DNA from: Pseudonocardia sp. 73-21 | GTDB taxonomy: Bacteria; Actinomycetota; Actinomycetes; Mycobacteriales; Pseudonocardiaceae | Length of the DNA stretch: 39,227 nt | Direction: 5' to 3' | NCBI RefSeq assembly: GCF_001899645.1 | Contig: NZ_MKVV01000094.1 | Location: 1-39,227, forward strand | In this document: in pieces, positions 1 through 6,699 of the stretch | Layout: the number at the start of each line of letters is the position of its first letter | How positions within the stretch are numbered: the first letter of the stretch is position 1 | The notes under the pieces: model-generated | Databases searched by the model: none | What the model was told of the DNA's origin: nothing | Seen by the model: the letters and a program-made list of their open reading frames with translations, nothing else | Translations under genes and position numbers: made by a program

Positions 1-48
1 CCGACCGTCCCGGCCAGGACCGACACGACCGGCTTTTTCAGGAGCGTC

Positions 49-354
49 CTAGAGGGGCAGCGTGATCTCCTCGGCCGTCTCGTAGCCGGCCAGCGCCGGG
101 GCGCCGGCCAGCCAGCCCGGGAGGTTCGCGACGGCGGCCTTCACCGCGTCGCTGGTCATGTGCCGGTCCAGCGAGGCCCGCGAGTCCCAGGTCTCGATCG
201 AGTAGAAGGTGCCGGGGGACTCGACGCTCTCGGACCACTCGTAGGACAGGCAGCCCGCCTCGGCGCGCGTGGCCGCCTGCAGGTCGGTGAGCGCGGCGCG
301 CAGCTCGTCCGCGGAGTCGGGCTTGATGGGGAACGTGCCGTGCACGACGAACAT
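49..354 (-). CDS. Antibiotic biosynthesis monooxygenase (ABM) fold protein
   Basis: A 101-residue protein with the ABM/dimeric alpha-beta barrel pattern: an N-terminal strand (FVVHGTFPIKP), a helix rich in Ala and Leu, the family's 'GCLSYEW' segment and an 'FYSIETWDSRASLDRHMTS' stretch, where the Trp and His are typical of the family. Members are small cofactor-free oxygenases or heme/quinone-handling enzymes, and no substrate can be read from sequence. I chose the ATG at 352-354 because a GAGGAG ribosome site lies about 8 nt upstream and the predicted fold starts immediately. A longer in-frame extension to 462 has no domain content. The gene is divergent from the hydrolase at 477, and the 122-bp gap probably holds both promoters. 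Bases 1-48 show nothing I can name. Confidence 0.82.
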   Translation of the reverse strand: MFVVHGTFPIKPDSADELRAALTDLQAATRAEAGCLSYEWSESVESPGTFYSIETWDSRASLDRHMTSDAVKAAVANLPGWLAGAPALAGYETAEEITLPL

Positions 355-476
355 GGGACTCCTCGGTGGGATCCGGTGATGATCTCGGGTCACCGTAGTG
401 GCCGCCGGACCGAACCGCCCGGGTCGCGCGGTGCGAAGATGTGGTCGGGACCACTTCGACACGGGAGCGAGCGACG

Positions 477-1394
477 ATGGACGACACCGGGTTCGACAGC
501 CACGGGACGCGCTGCGCGGCCTGGTACCTGCATGCGGAGGCCGACGCGCTCACCGGCGACCGCGGCCGCCCCTGCGTCGTCATGGGCCACGGCTTCGGCG
601 CCACCAAGGACGCCGAGCTGCTCCCGTTCGCGGAGCGGTTCGCCGCCGCGGGCTGCGACGTCCTGGTGTTCGACTACCGCGGCTACGGCCTCAGCGACGG
701 CACCCCGCGCCAGAACGTCGCCCACCTGAAGCACCGGCAGGACTACCACGCCGCCATCGCCCACGCCCGTGGCCTGCCCGGCGTCGACCCCGAGCGGATC
801 GTGCTGTGGGGCAGCTCGTACTCCGGCGGGCACGTCGTCCCCGTGGCGGCGAAGGACGGCCAGGTCGCCGCCGTGATCTCGCAGGGCGCGGCGATGGACG
901 GGCTGGTGGCGCTACTGGAGATCGGGAAGTACGCGGGCGTCGGGCAGCTGCTCAAGCTCACCGGGCACGCCTTGTGGGACATGGTCGGATCGCTGCTCGG
1001 CCGCGCGCCGCACCTCATCCCGGTGGTCGGCCCGCCCGGCTCCCTGGCCGCGATCACGGCCGAGGGCGCCGAGACCGGCTACCGGTCGATCATGGGGCCG
1101 ACGTTCCGCAACGAGATGTGCGCCCGCGGGGCCGCGATCATCCCGCTCAACCGCCCGGTGACGGCGGCGGCGAAGCTGCGCGCGCCGATCTTCCTTGTGG
1201 TGGCCACGGAGGACAACATCTGCCCGCCCGCGGCCGTGCGGGCCGTGGCGCGCAAGGCCGGAGCGGGCTCGGAGGTGCTGGAGCTGGAGTCCGGCCACTT
1301 CGACATCTACACCGGCGACCTCTTCGAGCGGGGCTCGGCGGCGCAGGTGGCGTTCCTGGAGCGCGTGCTGAAGGTCAGCGCTCCCGCCGCCTGA
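477..1394 (+). CDS. Alpha/beta hydrolase
   Basis: A 305-residue serine hydrolase of the alpha/beta fold, probably cytoplasmic since no signal peptide is seen. The oxyanion segment MGHGFGATKD lies near residues 36-45. The nucleophile elbow GSSYSGG lies near 112-118, where Ser114 is the likely nucleophile in a GxSxS variant of the usual GxSxG. A C-terminal acid (ATEDN) and a His in ESGHFDIY complete a plausible triad. The family covers esterases, acyl-peptidases and dienelactone-hydrolase relatives, and the substrate is unknown. The ATG at 477 follows a GGGAG site. An upstream in-frame GTG at 441 is less likely because the family fold begins after residue 5. The gene converges on the DsbA-like gene, whose stop begins at 1395. 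Confidence 0.85.
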   Translation: MDDTGFDSHGTRCAAWYLHAEADALTGDRGRPCVVMGHGFGATKDAELLPFAERFAAAGCDVLVFDYRGYGLSDGTPRQNVAHLKHRQDYHAAIAHARGLPGVDPERIVLWGSSYSGGHVVPVAAKDGQVAAVISQGAAMDGLVALLEIGKYAGVGQLLKLTGHALWDMVGSLLGRAPHLIPVVGPPGSLAAITAEGAETGYRSIMGPTFRNEMCARGAAIIPLNRPVTAAAKLRAPIFLVVATEDNICPPAAVRAVARKAGAGSEVLELESGHFDIYTGDLFERGSAAQVAFLERVLKVSAPAA

Positions 1395-2099
1395 TCAGAC
1401 GGCGCAGCTGCCGTCGGCGCACGCCTCGCCCTGGCCGCCGGCCGGGGTGAGGACCGGTGCCGGGTGGGACTCCGTCCACGCCTGCTCCAGCACCTGCAGC
1501 AGGGCCTCGGCCGGTTGCGCGCCGGACACGCCGTACTTCCCGTCGATCACGTAGAACGGCACCCCGGTGATGCCGTAGGCCTGGGCCTGGCGCTCGTCGG
1601 CGCGGACGTCGGCGGTGTAGCGGTCCGACGCCAGCACCGCGCGGGCCTCGGCCTCGTCGAGCCCGGCCTCGGCGCCCAGGCGCACCAGCGTCCCGGGGTC
1701 GCCGATGCGCTCGCCCTCGGTGAGGTAGGCCTGGAAGAACCGCTCCTTCACCGCGTCCTGGACACCGCGGTCGGCGCCGAGATGGATGAGCCGGTGGGCG
1801 TCGAGGGTGTTGCCGCCGCGGGCGCGCTCGAAGTGGAAGTCGAGCCCGTCCTGGGCCGCGGTCTCCGTCATCTGGTCGTGCATGGCCTGCGCCTTCTCGG
1901 GCGTGACGCCGTACTTCTCGGCCAGGTGCGTCGCCAGATCGCCCTCCCGCTCGCGCGGCGCGGACGGGTCGAGCTCGAAGCTGCGCCAACGCACCTGCAC
2001 GTCGTCGGCGTGGGCGAACGTCGCCAGGGCCTTCTCGAAACGGCGCTTGCCGATGGCACACCACGGGCACACGACGTCGGACCAGATCTCCACCTTCAT
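1395..2099 (-). CDS. DsbA-family oxidoreductase (FrnE-like)
   Basis: A 234-residue thioredoxin-fold protein. It opens with a beta strand (MKVEIWSDVVCPWC) carrying the CPWC redox motif at Cys11 and Cys14, followed by the helical insertion of DsbA proteins and a second thioredoxin segment with the cis-Pro motif 'GITGVPFYVIDGKYGVSGAQ'. The FrnE/2-hydroxychromene isomerase branch has this layout and is cytoplasmic, and no signal peptide is seen. Two further cysteines lie at the very C-terminus (ACADGSCAV), which may be an extra metal or redox site. It starts 8 nt after the stop of the cystathionine beta-synthase gene on the same strand, so the two are probably co-transcribed. This pairs transsulfuration with thiol redox chemistry. 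Confidence 0.88.
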   Translation of the reverse strand: MKVEIWSDVVCPWCAIGKRRFEKALATFAHADDVQVRWRSFELDPSAPREREGDLATHLAEKYGVTPEKAQAMHDQMTETAAQDGLDFHFERARGGNTLDAHRLIHLGADRGVQDAVKERFFQAYLTEGERIGDPGTLVRLGAEAGLDEAEARAVLASDRYTADVRADERQAQAYGITGVPFYVIDGKYGVSGAQPAEALLQVLEQAWTESHPAPVLTPAGGQGEACADGSCAV

Positions 2100-2107
2100 G
2101 TGCAGGC

Positions 2108-3454
2108 TCAACCGATCGGGTCCGGGAGATGTTCCAGGGCCACCGCGCGTCCGTCGACGAGGACGAGCGCGGGCCCGTCCACCCGGGCGCCGGCCTCGGC
2201 GGCGTTCTCCCCGGCCCCGACGGCGGTCGGAGTGCCGGTGGCGTGCCCGACCACCGGATCGCCGCCGCGCCCGGGGTCGCCCGCGAGGAGCGCGCGCAGG
2301 TCGGCGGGGCGGACGGCGCCCACCACCTCCGGCGCCGAGCGCGTCGGCTCCCGGGAGGGGCGCGGGGTGACGACGGCGACCAGGTCCGCGTCCAGCTGCG
2401 CGACGGCGGCGACCGTGTGGTCGGCGTGGGCGACCGTCAGCCCGCGTGCGGTGATCACGTCCCGGACGAACGGCCCGGCCGGCGCGTCGAGGAAGCCGAG
2501 CTGCGTCATCCACGCGTCGTCGAAGTACTTCGAGAGGTAGTTGCGGCCCGAGTCGGGCAGCACCGCGACGACCAGGTGCTCGGGGCCCAGCTCCGCGGCC
2601 ACCCGCAGCGCCCCGGCCACCGCGGTACCGGCCGACCCGCCGACGAGCAGCCCCTCCTCACGGGCCAGCCGGCGCGTCACGGTCAGGGACTCGCGGTCGC
2701 CGATGCGCACGAAGCGGTCGAGCACGCTCTGGTCGTAGGCCTCCGGCCAGACGTCGTCGACGGTGGCGGGATGGCGGTAGTGCCCGACGCTCTCCACGAA
2801 GTACGGGCTGCCGTCGCCGCCGGAGTAGGTCGACGACGCCGGGTCCACCCCGACCACCGTCACGCCGTGCTGCTTGAGGTGGCGGCCGGTGCCGCTGATG
2901 GTGCCGCCGGTGCCCACGCCCGCGACGAGGTGCGTGACCCGCCCGCCGGTCTGCTCCCAGATCTCCGGGCCGGTGGTCAGCTCGTGGATGCGCGGGTTGG
3001 CCGGGTTGTCGTACTGGTTGGCGTACCAGCCACCCGGGGTCTCGTCGGCGATGCGGGCAGCCAGGTTGTTGACGTGCTCGGGGCTCTCGCGGGGCACCTT
3101 GGCCTCGGTGGGCACGACCTGCGCCCCGTACGCCCGCAGCAGTGCGATCTTCTCGCGCGCGATCGTGTTCGGCACCACGACGACCGCCCGGTAGCCGAGC
3201 TGCGCGGCCACCATCGCGAGCCCGACGCCGGTGTTGCCCGACGAGCCCTCGACGATCGTGCCGCCCGGCGCGAGGTCCCCGAGCCGTTCGGCCTCGCGCA
3301 CCATCGCCAAGGCCGCCCGGTCCTTGACGCTGCCACCGGGGTTGAGGAACTCGAGCTTCACCCAGACCTGCGCGGCCAGCCCCGCCGTCACGCGGTTGAG
3401 GCGGACCAGCGGCGTGCGGCCGACGGCGTCGAGCAGCGACTCGTGTATGTCCAC
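2108..3454 (-). CDS. cbs: Cystathionine beta-synthase
   Basis: A fold-type II PLP enzyme of 448 residues that condenses homocysteine with serine in the reverse transsulfuration pathway. The cofactor lysine is in NPGGSVKDRA (Lys44), the phosphate-binding glycine loop is GVGTGGTISGTG, and SGSTG-like contacts appear as EGSSGNTG. After about residue 330 comes a weak C-terminal CBS-domain pair (FVRDVITARGLTVAHADHTV), as in mycobacterial Cbs, so a cysteine synthase is less likely. I prefer the GTG at 3452-3454 because the homologous region begins VDIHESLLDAVGRTPLVRL. An in-frame ATG at 3491-3493 would add 13 residues without family similarity. It is divergent from the methyltransferase at 3492 and upstream of the DsbA-like gene in a probable two-gene operon. 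Confidence 0.88.
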   Translation of the reverse strand: MDIHESLLDAVGRTPLVRLNRVTAGLAAQVWVKLEFLNPGGSVKDRAALAMVREAERLGDLAPGGTIVEGSSGNTGVGLAMVAAQLGYRAVVVVPNTIAREKIALLRAYGAQVVPTEAKVPRESPEHVNNLAARIADETPGGWYANQYDNPANPRIHELTTGPEIWEQTGGRVTHLVAGVGTGGTISGTGRHLKQHGVTVVGVDPASSTYSGGDGSPYFVESVGHYRHPATVDDVWPEAYDQSVLDRFVRIGDRESLTVTRRLAREEGLLVGGSAGTAVAGALRVAAELGPEHLVVAVLPDSGRNYLSKYFDDAWMTQLGFLDAPAGPFVRDVITARGLTVAHADHTVAAVAQLDADLVAVVTPRPSREPTRSAPEVVGAVRPADLRALLAGDPGRGGDPVVGHATGTPTAVGAGENAAEAGARVDGPALVLVDGRAVALEHLPDPIG

Positions 3455-3491
3455 GCACTGATGGTGCCCGACGCCGTGACAACCTGGGGAC

Positions 3492-4061
3492 ATGACGCTC
3501 CCCGATGACTGGTCGCAGTGGCGCGACCGCGTGGACCTCGACTCCTACGACGAGCGCTGGGCGCGGATGGCCGAGGAGGGGGAGAACCCGCACGGCGAGG
3601 CCGACCTCGTGTGGTCCTACCGGCCCGCCTCGGCGCTCGACGGCGGCTGCGGCACCGGGCGCGTCGGGATCGAGCTGGCCCGTCGGGGCGTCTCGGTGCT
3701 GGGCGTCGACGCCGACCCGGACATGATCACCGCCGCGCGGGCCAAGGCCCCGGGGATGGCCTGGCTCGCCGTCGACCTCGCCGATCTCGACCGGCCCGAG
3801 CGATTCGACGTGGTGGTGCTGGCCGGCAACGTCGTGCCGTACGCGTCCCGGCGGTCCGAGCTCGTGGCCGCCTGCGCCCGCCACCTCGCGGCGGGCGGAC
3901 TGCTCGTCGCCGGTTTCCAGCTGCAGGAGGGCTGGCCGACCCTCGACGAGTACGACGCCTGGTGCGCCGCCGCCGGACTCGAGCCGGAGGACCGGTTCGC
4001 CACCTGGGACCGGGAGGCCTACACCGGAGGGGCCTACGCCGTATCGGTGCACCGGAGGTAG
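3492..4061 (+). CDS. Class I SAM-dependent methyltransferase
   Basis: A 189-residue Rossmann-fold methyltransferase. Motif I is LDGGCGTGRVG at about residues 49-58, followed by the acidic end of strand 2 (LGVDADPDM) and a motif II/III region (RFDVVVLAGNVVPY). The C-terminal half is short and carries no recognisable substrate domain, so the acceptor is unknown. It resembles the generic class I family used on small molecules. It starts at the ATG at 3492, divergent from cbs, and converges on the DUF2256/DUF3253 gene across a short gap with two copies of a dispersed repeat. Confidence 0.83.
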   Translation: MTLPDDWSQWRDRVDLDSYDERWARMAEEGENPHGEADLVWSYRPASALDGGCGTGRVGIELARRGVSVLGVDADPDMITAARAKAPGMAWLAVDLADLDRPERFDVVVLAGNVVPYASRRSELVAACARHLAAGGLLVAGFQLQEGWPTLDEYDAWCAAAGLEPEDRFATWDREAYTGGAYAVSVHRR

Positions 4062-4070
4062 CCCGGGCTG

Positions 4071-4113
4071 CGCGGAACCGCCGACTCGCGGGCTGGAAAC
4101 CGCCGACTCGCGG
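4071..4113. repeat. Tandem pair of a dispersed 22-bp repeat
   Basis: Two near-identical units (core CGGAACCGCCGACTCGCG, then GGAAACCGCCGACTCGCGG) lie head to tail with their CGACTC cores at 4082 and 4104, a period of exactly 22 bp. The pair fills the gap between two convergent genes. The same unit recurs, also as a pair with 22-bp period, at 22764-22806. Its role is unknown, and it could be a transcription-end or chromosome-structure element. Confidence 0.75.
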
Positions 4114-4114
4114 G

Positions 4115-4477
4115 TTATTTACTGCGGCGCAGGCGGATCGGACCCTTCGCCGTCGACGGGTCCACCACCCGGCCGCCCTGCACGATCTGGACGGTGCCCT
4201 TCTCCACCAGCCGCCGGGCCGCCATGCGCGCGGGTTCCATCAGCTCGCGCCACCCGCCGGGATCCACCTGGCGGGCGGCCTCGGACGGGCAGATCGTGGC
4301 CGCGCGGGCCCGGGCGTCGAGCAGGCCCTCGATGGCCGCCTCCAGCCGGGCGTCGACCTCGCGCAGGCCGCGGCGGCGGCAGGCCGAGCCGCAGTGGCGG
4401 ACCTCGTCCCAGTCGCGCTCCCACTTCTTGCGCCACTCGATCCGCCGCCCGCAGACGACGCAGGTCTTATCAGCCAT
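4115..4477 (-). CDS. DUF2256 and DUF3253 domain protein
   Basis: A 120-residue protein in two parts. Residues 1-35 form a small zinc-ribbon-like module of the DUF2256 type, with CxxC at Cys6/Cys9 and CGSAC at Cys29/Cys33 and a 'EWRKKWERDWDEVRHC' spacer rich in Trp and charge. Residues 40-120 match DUF3253, a winged-helix-like region with 'GGWRELMEPARMAARRLVEKG' that other bacteria encode alone. The fusion of the two is known in actinobacteria and cyanobacteria, but the function is not. The ATG at 4475-4477 is preceded by a strong GGGGAGGA site. The zinc finger plus winged helix suggests nucleic acid binding, which is inference only. Confidence 0.85.
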   Translation of the reverse strand: MADKTCVVCGRRIEWRKKWERDWDEVRHCGSACRRRGLREVDARLEAAIEGLLDARARAATICPSEAARQVDPGGWRELMEPARMAARRLVEKGTVQIVQGGRVVDPSTAKGPIRLRRSK

Positions 4478-4546
4478 GCCGAGTCCTCCCCGACCGGTCG
4501 CGCGGCCGGGACGAAAGCCGTGATGGTGGCCGGCGTGATGGCACCG

Positions 4547-5350
4547 TCACGGCAGGGCCGCGCGCATCGCCTCGACCGGGCCGGGTCGCCCCGTCATCAG
4601 CTCCACCTGGGCGACGGCCTGGTGCAGCAGCATCTCCAGCCCGCTGACGATCCGCGCACCACCGGCCTGCGCCGCGGCGGCGAACGGGGTGGGCCATGGC
4701 GCGTAGACGACGTCGAGGACGACGGCGCCGGGACCGGTGCCGGACAGGGCGTCGGCGGCCGGTCCGGGCAGCGTCGAGATCACGACGTCGGCCTTCTCCA
4801 GCACGGTCGCGGTGCGGGCGGGGTCGAGCAGGGCGTCGTCGATCACCGGGGACACGCCGAGCCGATCGGCGGTGGCCCGCAGCTCGCCGGCGCGGGCGGG
4901 GTTGCGGACCAGCACCGTGACGTCGTCGATCCCGAGGTCGCGCAGCGCGGCGAGCGCGGCCTGTGCGGTGCCGCCCGCCCCGAGGACGACGGCGCGCCCA
5001 CCCACGTCGCGCTGTGTCGATCCGCGCAGCGCGGCGACGATGCCCAGGACGTCGGTGTTGTCCGCGAAGCGCCGGCCGCCGGTCAGCACCAGCGTGTTGG
5101 CGGCCCCGATCGCGGCCGCGGTGGGGGAGACCTCGTCGGCCACCTCCAGCGCCACCCGCTTGAGCGGCATCGTCAGCGACAGCCCGGCCCAGTCGGCGTC
5201 GAGGCCGTCGACGAACGCGGGCAGCGCGGCCTCGTCGCACTCGTGGCGGTCGTAGGTCCAGCCGTCGAGACCGAGCGCGCGGTAGGCCGCGGTGTGCAGG
5301 GCGGGGGAGAGGGAGTGGGCGACGGGGGAGCCCAGGACGGCGGCACGCAT
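4547..5350 (-). CDS. aroE: Shikimate dehydrogenase
   Basis: A 267-residue NADP-dependent enzyme that reduces 3-dehydroshikimate in the chorismate pathway. The shikimate-binding SLSP is at residues 13-16, catalytic Lys64 lies in TMPLKR, and Asn85 (GAANTL) and Asp100 (DNTD) complete the substrate site. The glycine-rich nucleotide loop GAGGTA is at about 124-129. The C-terminal GLEMLLHQAVAQ carries the conserved Gln. Length and motif order are standard for AroE rather than the quinate/shikimate YdiB group, though that distinction is tentative. The ATG at 5350 lacks a ribosome site but has CATACT 6 nt upstream, so a leaderless message is likely. It is divergent from the TrmO-like gene. Confidence 0.9.
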   Translation of the reverse strand: MRAAVLGSPVAHSLSPALHTAAYRALGLDGWTYDRHECDEAALPAFVDGLDADWAGLSLTMPLKRVALEVADEVSPTAAAIGAANTLVLTGGRRFADNTDVLGIVAALRGSTQRDVGGRAVVLGAGGTAQAALAALRDLGIDDVTVLVRNPARAGELRATADRLGVSPVIDDALLDPARTATVLEKADVVISTLPGPAADALSGTGPGAVVLDVVYAPWPTPFAAAAQAGGARIVSGLEMLLHQAVAQVELMTGRPGPVEAMRAALP

Positions 5351-5356
5351 CGCGCC

Positions 5357-5362
5357 AGTATG
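5357..5362 (-). promoter_or_regulatory. Putative -10 box of a leaderless aroE transcript
   Basis: CATACT on the minus strand, followed by a 6-nt spacer and the aroE ATG. No Shine-Dalgarno sequence is present, so transcription probably starts at or next to the start codon. The identical hexamer and spacing occur before the dipeptidase gene at 13635. Confidence 0.5.
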
Positions 5363-5386
5363 TCGGGAGACGGTAGAAAGCACCTC

Positions 5387-5782
5387 GTGACGAGCTACGA
5401 GATCCGGCCGATCGGGCGCGTGCGCTCGCCGCTCGTCGACCGCCGGGACGCGCCCCGCCAGCCCGACGAGGGTGCGCCCGGGGCGTGGCTGGAGTTCGAC
5501 GAGGACGTGCGCGCCGCCGTTGCGGGCATCGAGCCGGACACGGACATCCTGCTGCTCACCTGGTTCCACCAGGCCGACCGCACGGTGCTCACCACCCGTC
5601 CGCGCGACGATCCCGCGCGGCCCGAGACCGGCGTGTTCGGCACCCGCTCGCCCGACCGCCCCAACCCGGTCGGGCTGCACCAGGTGCACGTCGAGGAGGT
5701 CGACGGGTTGCGCGTGCGCGTCGCCCACCTCGAGGCCGTCGACGGCACGCCGATCGTCGACGTCAAGCGGGTCATCTCCTGA
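5387..5782 (+). CDS. TrmO-like SAM-dependent methyltransferase (TsaA fold)
   Basis: A 131-residue protein with the TsaA/TrmO beta-barrel pattern: an N-terminal 'IRPIGRVRSPL', a central 'GVFGTRSPDRPNPVGLHQVHV' stretch (the SAM-binding signature RSPxRPNPIG) and a C-terminal 'GTPIVDVKRVIS'. TrmO in E. coli N6-methylates t6A37 of tRNA-Thr. Actinobacterial members are shorter and lack the extra C-terminal domain, so tRNA is a likely but unproven substrate. I chose the GTG at 5387 because the conserved fold begins at once. An ATG at 5360 would add 9 residues and has no ribosome site. It is divergent from aroE and reads toward the DprE2-like gene. Confidence 0.78.
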   Translation: MTSYEIRPIGRVRSPLVDRRDAPRQPDEGAPGAWLEFDEDVRAAVAGIEPDTDILLLTWFHQADRTVLTTRPRDDPARPETGVFGTRSPDRPNPVGLHQVHVEEVDGLRVRVAHLEAVDGTPIVDVKRVIS

Positions 5783-5829
5783 AGCGCACCGGTGAACAGT
5801 CGGCAGCCGCTGTTGCGATCATGTGTCGT

Positions 5830-6567
5830 GTGACGCAGACCGTGCTCGTCCTGGGTGGCCGCAGCGAGATCGGGATCGCGGTGGCGCGCCGCCTCGCCCC
5901 CGGGGCCACGGTGGTGCTCGCGGCCCGGCGCAGCGGCGACCTCGACGCGGAGCAGAAGGCCGTCCGCGAGGCCGGCGCGGTGGCCGTGGAGCCCGTCGAG
6001 TTCGACGCCGACGACCTGGCGTCCCACCAGGCTCTGCTCGACGGCGTCGTGGAACGGCACGGGCCGCTCGACGTCGTCGTCGTCGCGTTCGGGCTGCTCG
6101 GCGAGCAGGCGCGCGCCGAGGCCGACCCCGACCACGCCGTGCAGATCGTGCACACCGACTACGTCGCCCACGTCGCGATCCTGACCCGGCTGGCCACGCT
6201 CCTGCGGGCGCAGGGAAGCGGCACGCTGGTGGTCTACTCCTCGGTGGCCGGCGCCCGCGTGCGCCGCGCCAACTACGTCTACGGATCGGCCAAGGCCGGG
6301 CTGGACGGGTTCGCGAGCGGCCTCGCCGACGCCCTGCACGGCTCCGGGGTGCGGCTGCTGCTGGTGCGTCCGGGGTTCGTGATCGGCCGGATGACCGAGG
6401 GCATGACGCCCGCCCCGCTGTCGTCCACACCGGACCAGGTGGCCGACGCCACGGTGGCCGCGCTGCGCTCGGGCAAGGGCGAGGTGTGGGTGCCCGCGGC
6501 CCTGCGGCCGGTGTTCGCGCTGCTCAGGCACGCCCCGCGGGCACTGTGGCGGAAGATGCCGCGCTGA
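5830..6567 (+). CDS. DprE2-like short-chain dehydrogenase/reductase
   Basis: A 245-residue SDR. The nucleotide motif GGRSEIG (about 9-15) differs from the usual TGxxxGIG and matches DprE2 of mycobacteria. So do VVAFGLLGE (about 84-92), the active-site run from Ser137/138 to Tyr151 and Lys155 (RVRRANYVYGSAKAGLDG), VRPGFV, and the C-terminal 'VFALLRHAPRALWRKMPR'. DprE2 reduces the 2-keto intermediate of decaprenylphosphoryl-arabinose synthesis, used for arabinogalactan. No DprE1 flavoenzyme is next to it here, so it may be a paralogue with another polyprenyl or sugar substrate. GTG 5830 (7 nt after GATCAT) or ATG 5821 may be the start, and neither has a ribosome site. Confidence 0.8.
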   Translation: MTQTVLVLGGRSEIGIAVARRLAPGATVVLAARRSGDLDAEQKAVREAGAVAVEPVEFDADDLASHQALLDGVVERHGPLDVVVVAFGLLGEQARAEADPDHAVQIVHTDYVAHVAILTRLATLLRAQGSGTLVVYSSVAGARVRRANYVYGSAKAGLDGFASGLADALHGSGVRLLLVRPGFVIGRMTEGMTPAPLSSTPDQVADATVAALRSGKGEVWVPAALRPVFALLRHAPRALWRKMPR

Positions 6568-6602
6568 TCGCACCCGCGTCAGTGCTTTTGGGAATGCGTC
6601 GG

Positions 6603-6671
6603 TAACACTACGGTCATGAACTCCTCGCAGGATCTCTTCCTGGTGTCCCGCCGACGACAGGAGTTCCGTAC
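6603..6671 (+). promoter_or_regulatory. Structured leader of the ABC importer operon
   Basis: TAACAC(T) at 6603-6609 looks like a -10 box and lies 6-7 nt before an ATG at 6616. Two hairpins can be read. The inner one is CAGGA (6628-6632) with TCCTG (6638-6642). The outer one is GAACTCCT (6618-6625) with AGGAGTTC (6659-6666). The outer 3' arm contains the AGGAG ribosome site of the first permease gene, so the closed form would hide it. I saw no match to the TPP or FMN riboswitch core motifs. The pairing is exact in sequence; the regulatory role is inferred. Confidence 0.45.
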
Positions 6672-6699
6672 ATGGTCAGCAGGTCACGCTCGCTGCTGA
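6616..6699 (+). CDS. Putative leaderless 27-codon upstream ORF
   Basis: An ORF beginning ATG-AAC-TCC and encoding MNSSQDLFLVSRRRQEFR followed by nine more residues, the last of them Cys. Its 3' end overlaps the first 28 nt of the permease gene in another frame. The start lies 6-7 nt downstream of TAACAC(T), the same geometry as other probable leaderless genes in the window. Most of the first 16 codons end in G or C. It has no recognisable homologue. If translated, a ribosome entering at the ATG would sit on the 5' arm of the hairpin that hides the permease ribosome site. It may be a chance ORF. Confidence 0.3.
   Translation: MNSSQDLFLVSRRRQEFRTWSAGHARC

Noticed and set aside
1..48. End of an upstream gene
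   Set aside because: No open frame with recognisable content ends here, and the stretch is too short to judge.
2129..3508. A 459-codon plus-strand ORF across the cystathionine beta-synthase gene
   Set aside because: Shadow frame of a complete PLP enzyme on the other strand; no recognisable motif.
6568..6671. TPP or FMN riboswitch before the importer
   Set aside because: The conserved cores of both were looked for and not seen; the leader is better described by two short hairpins.
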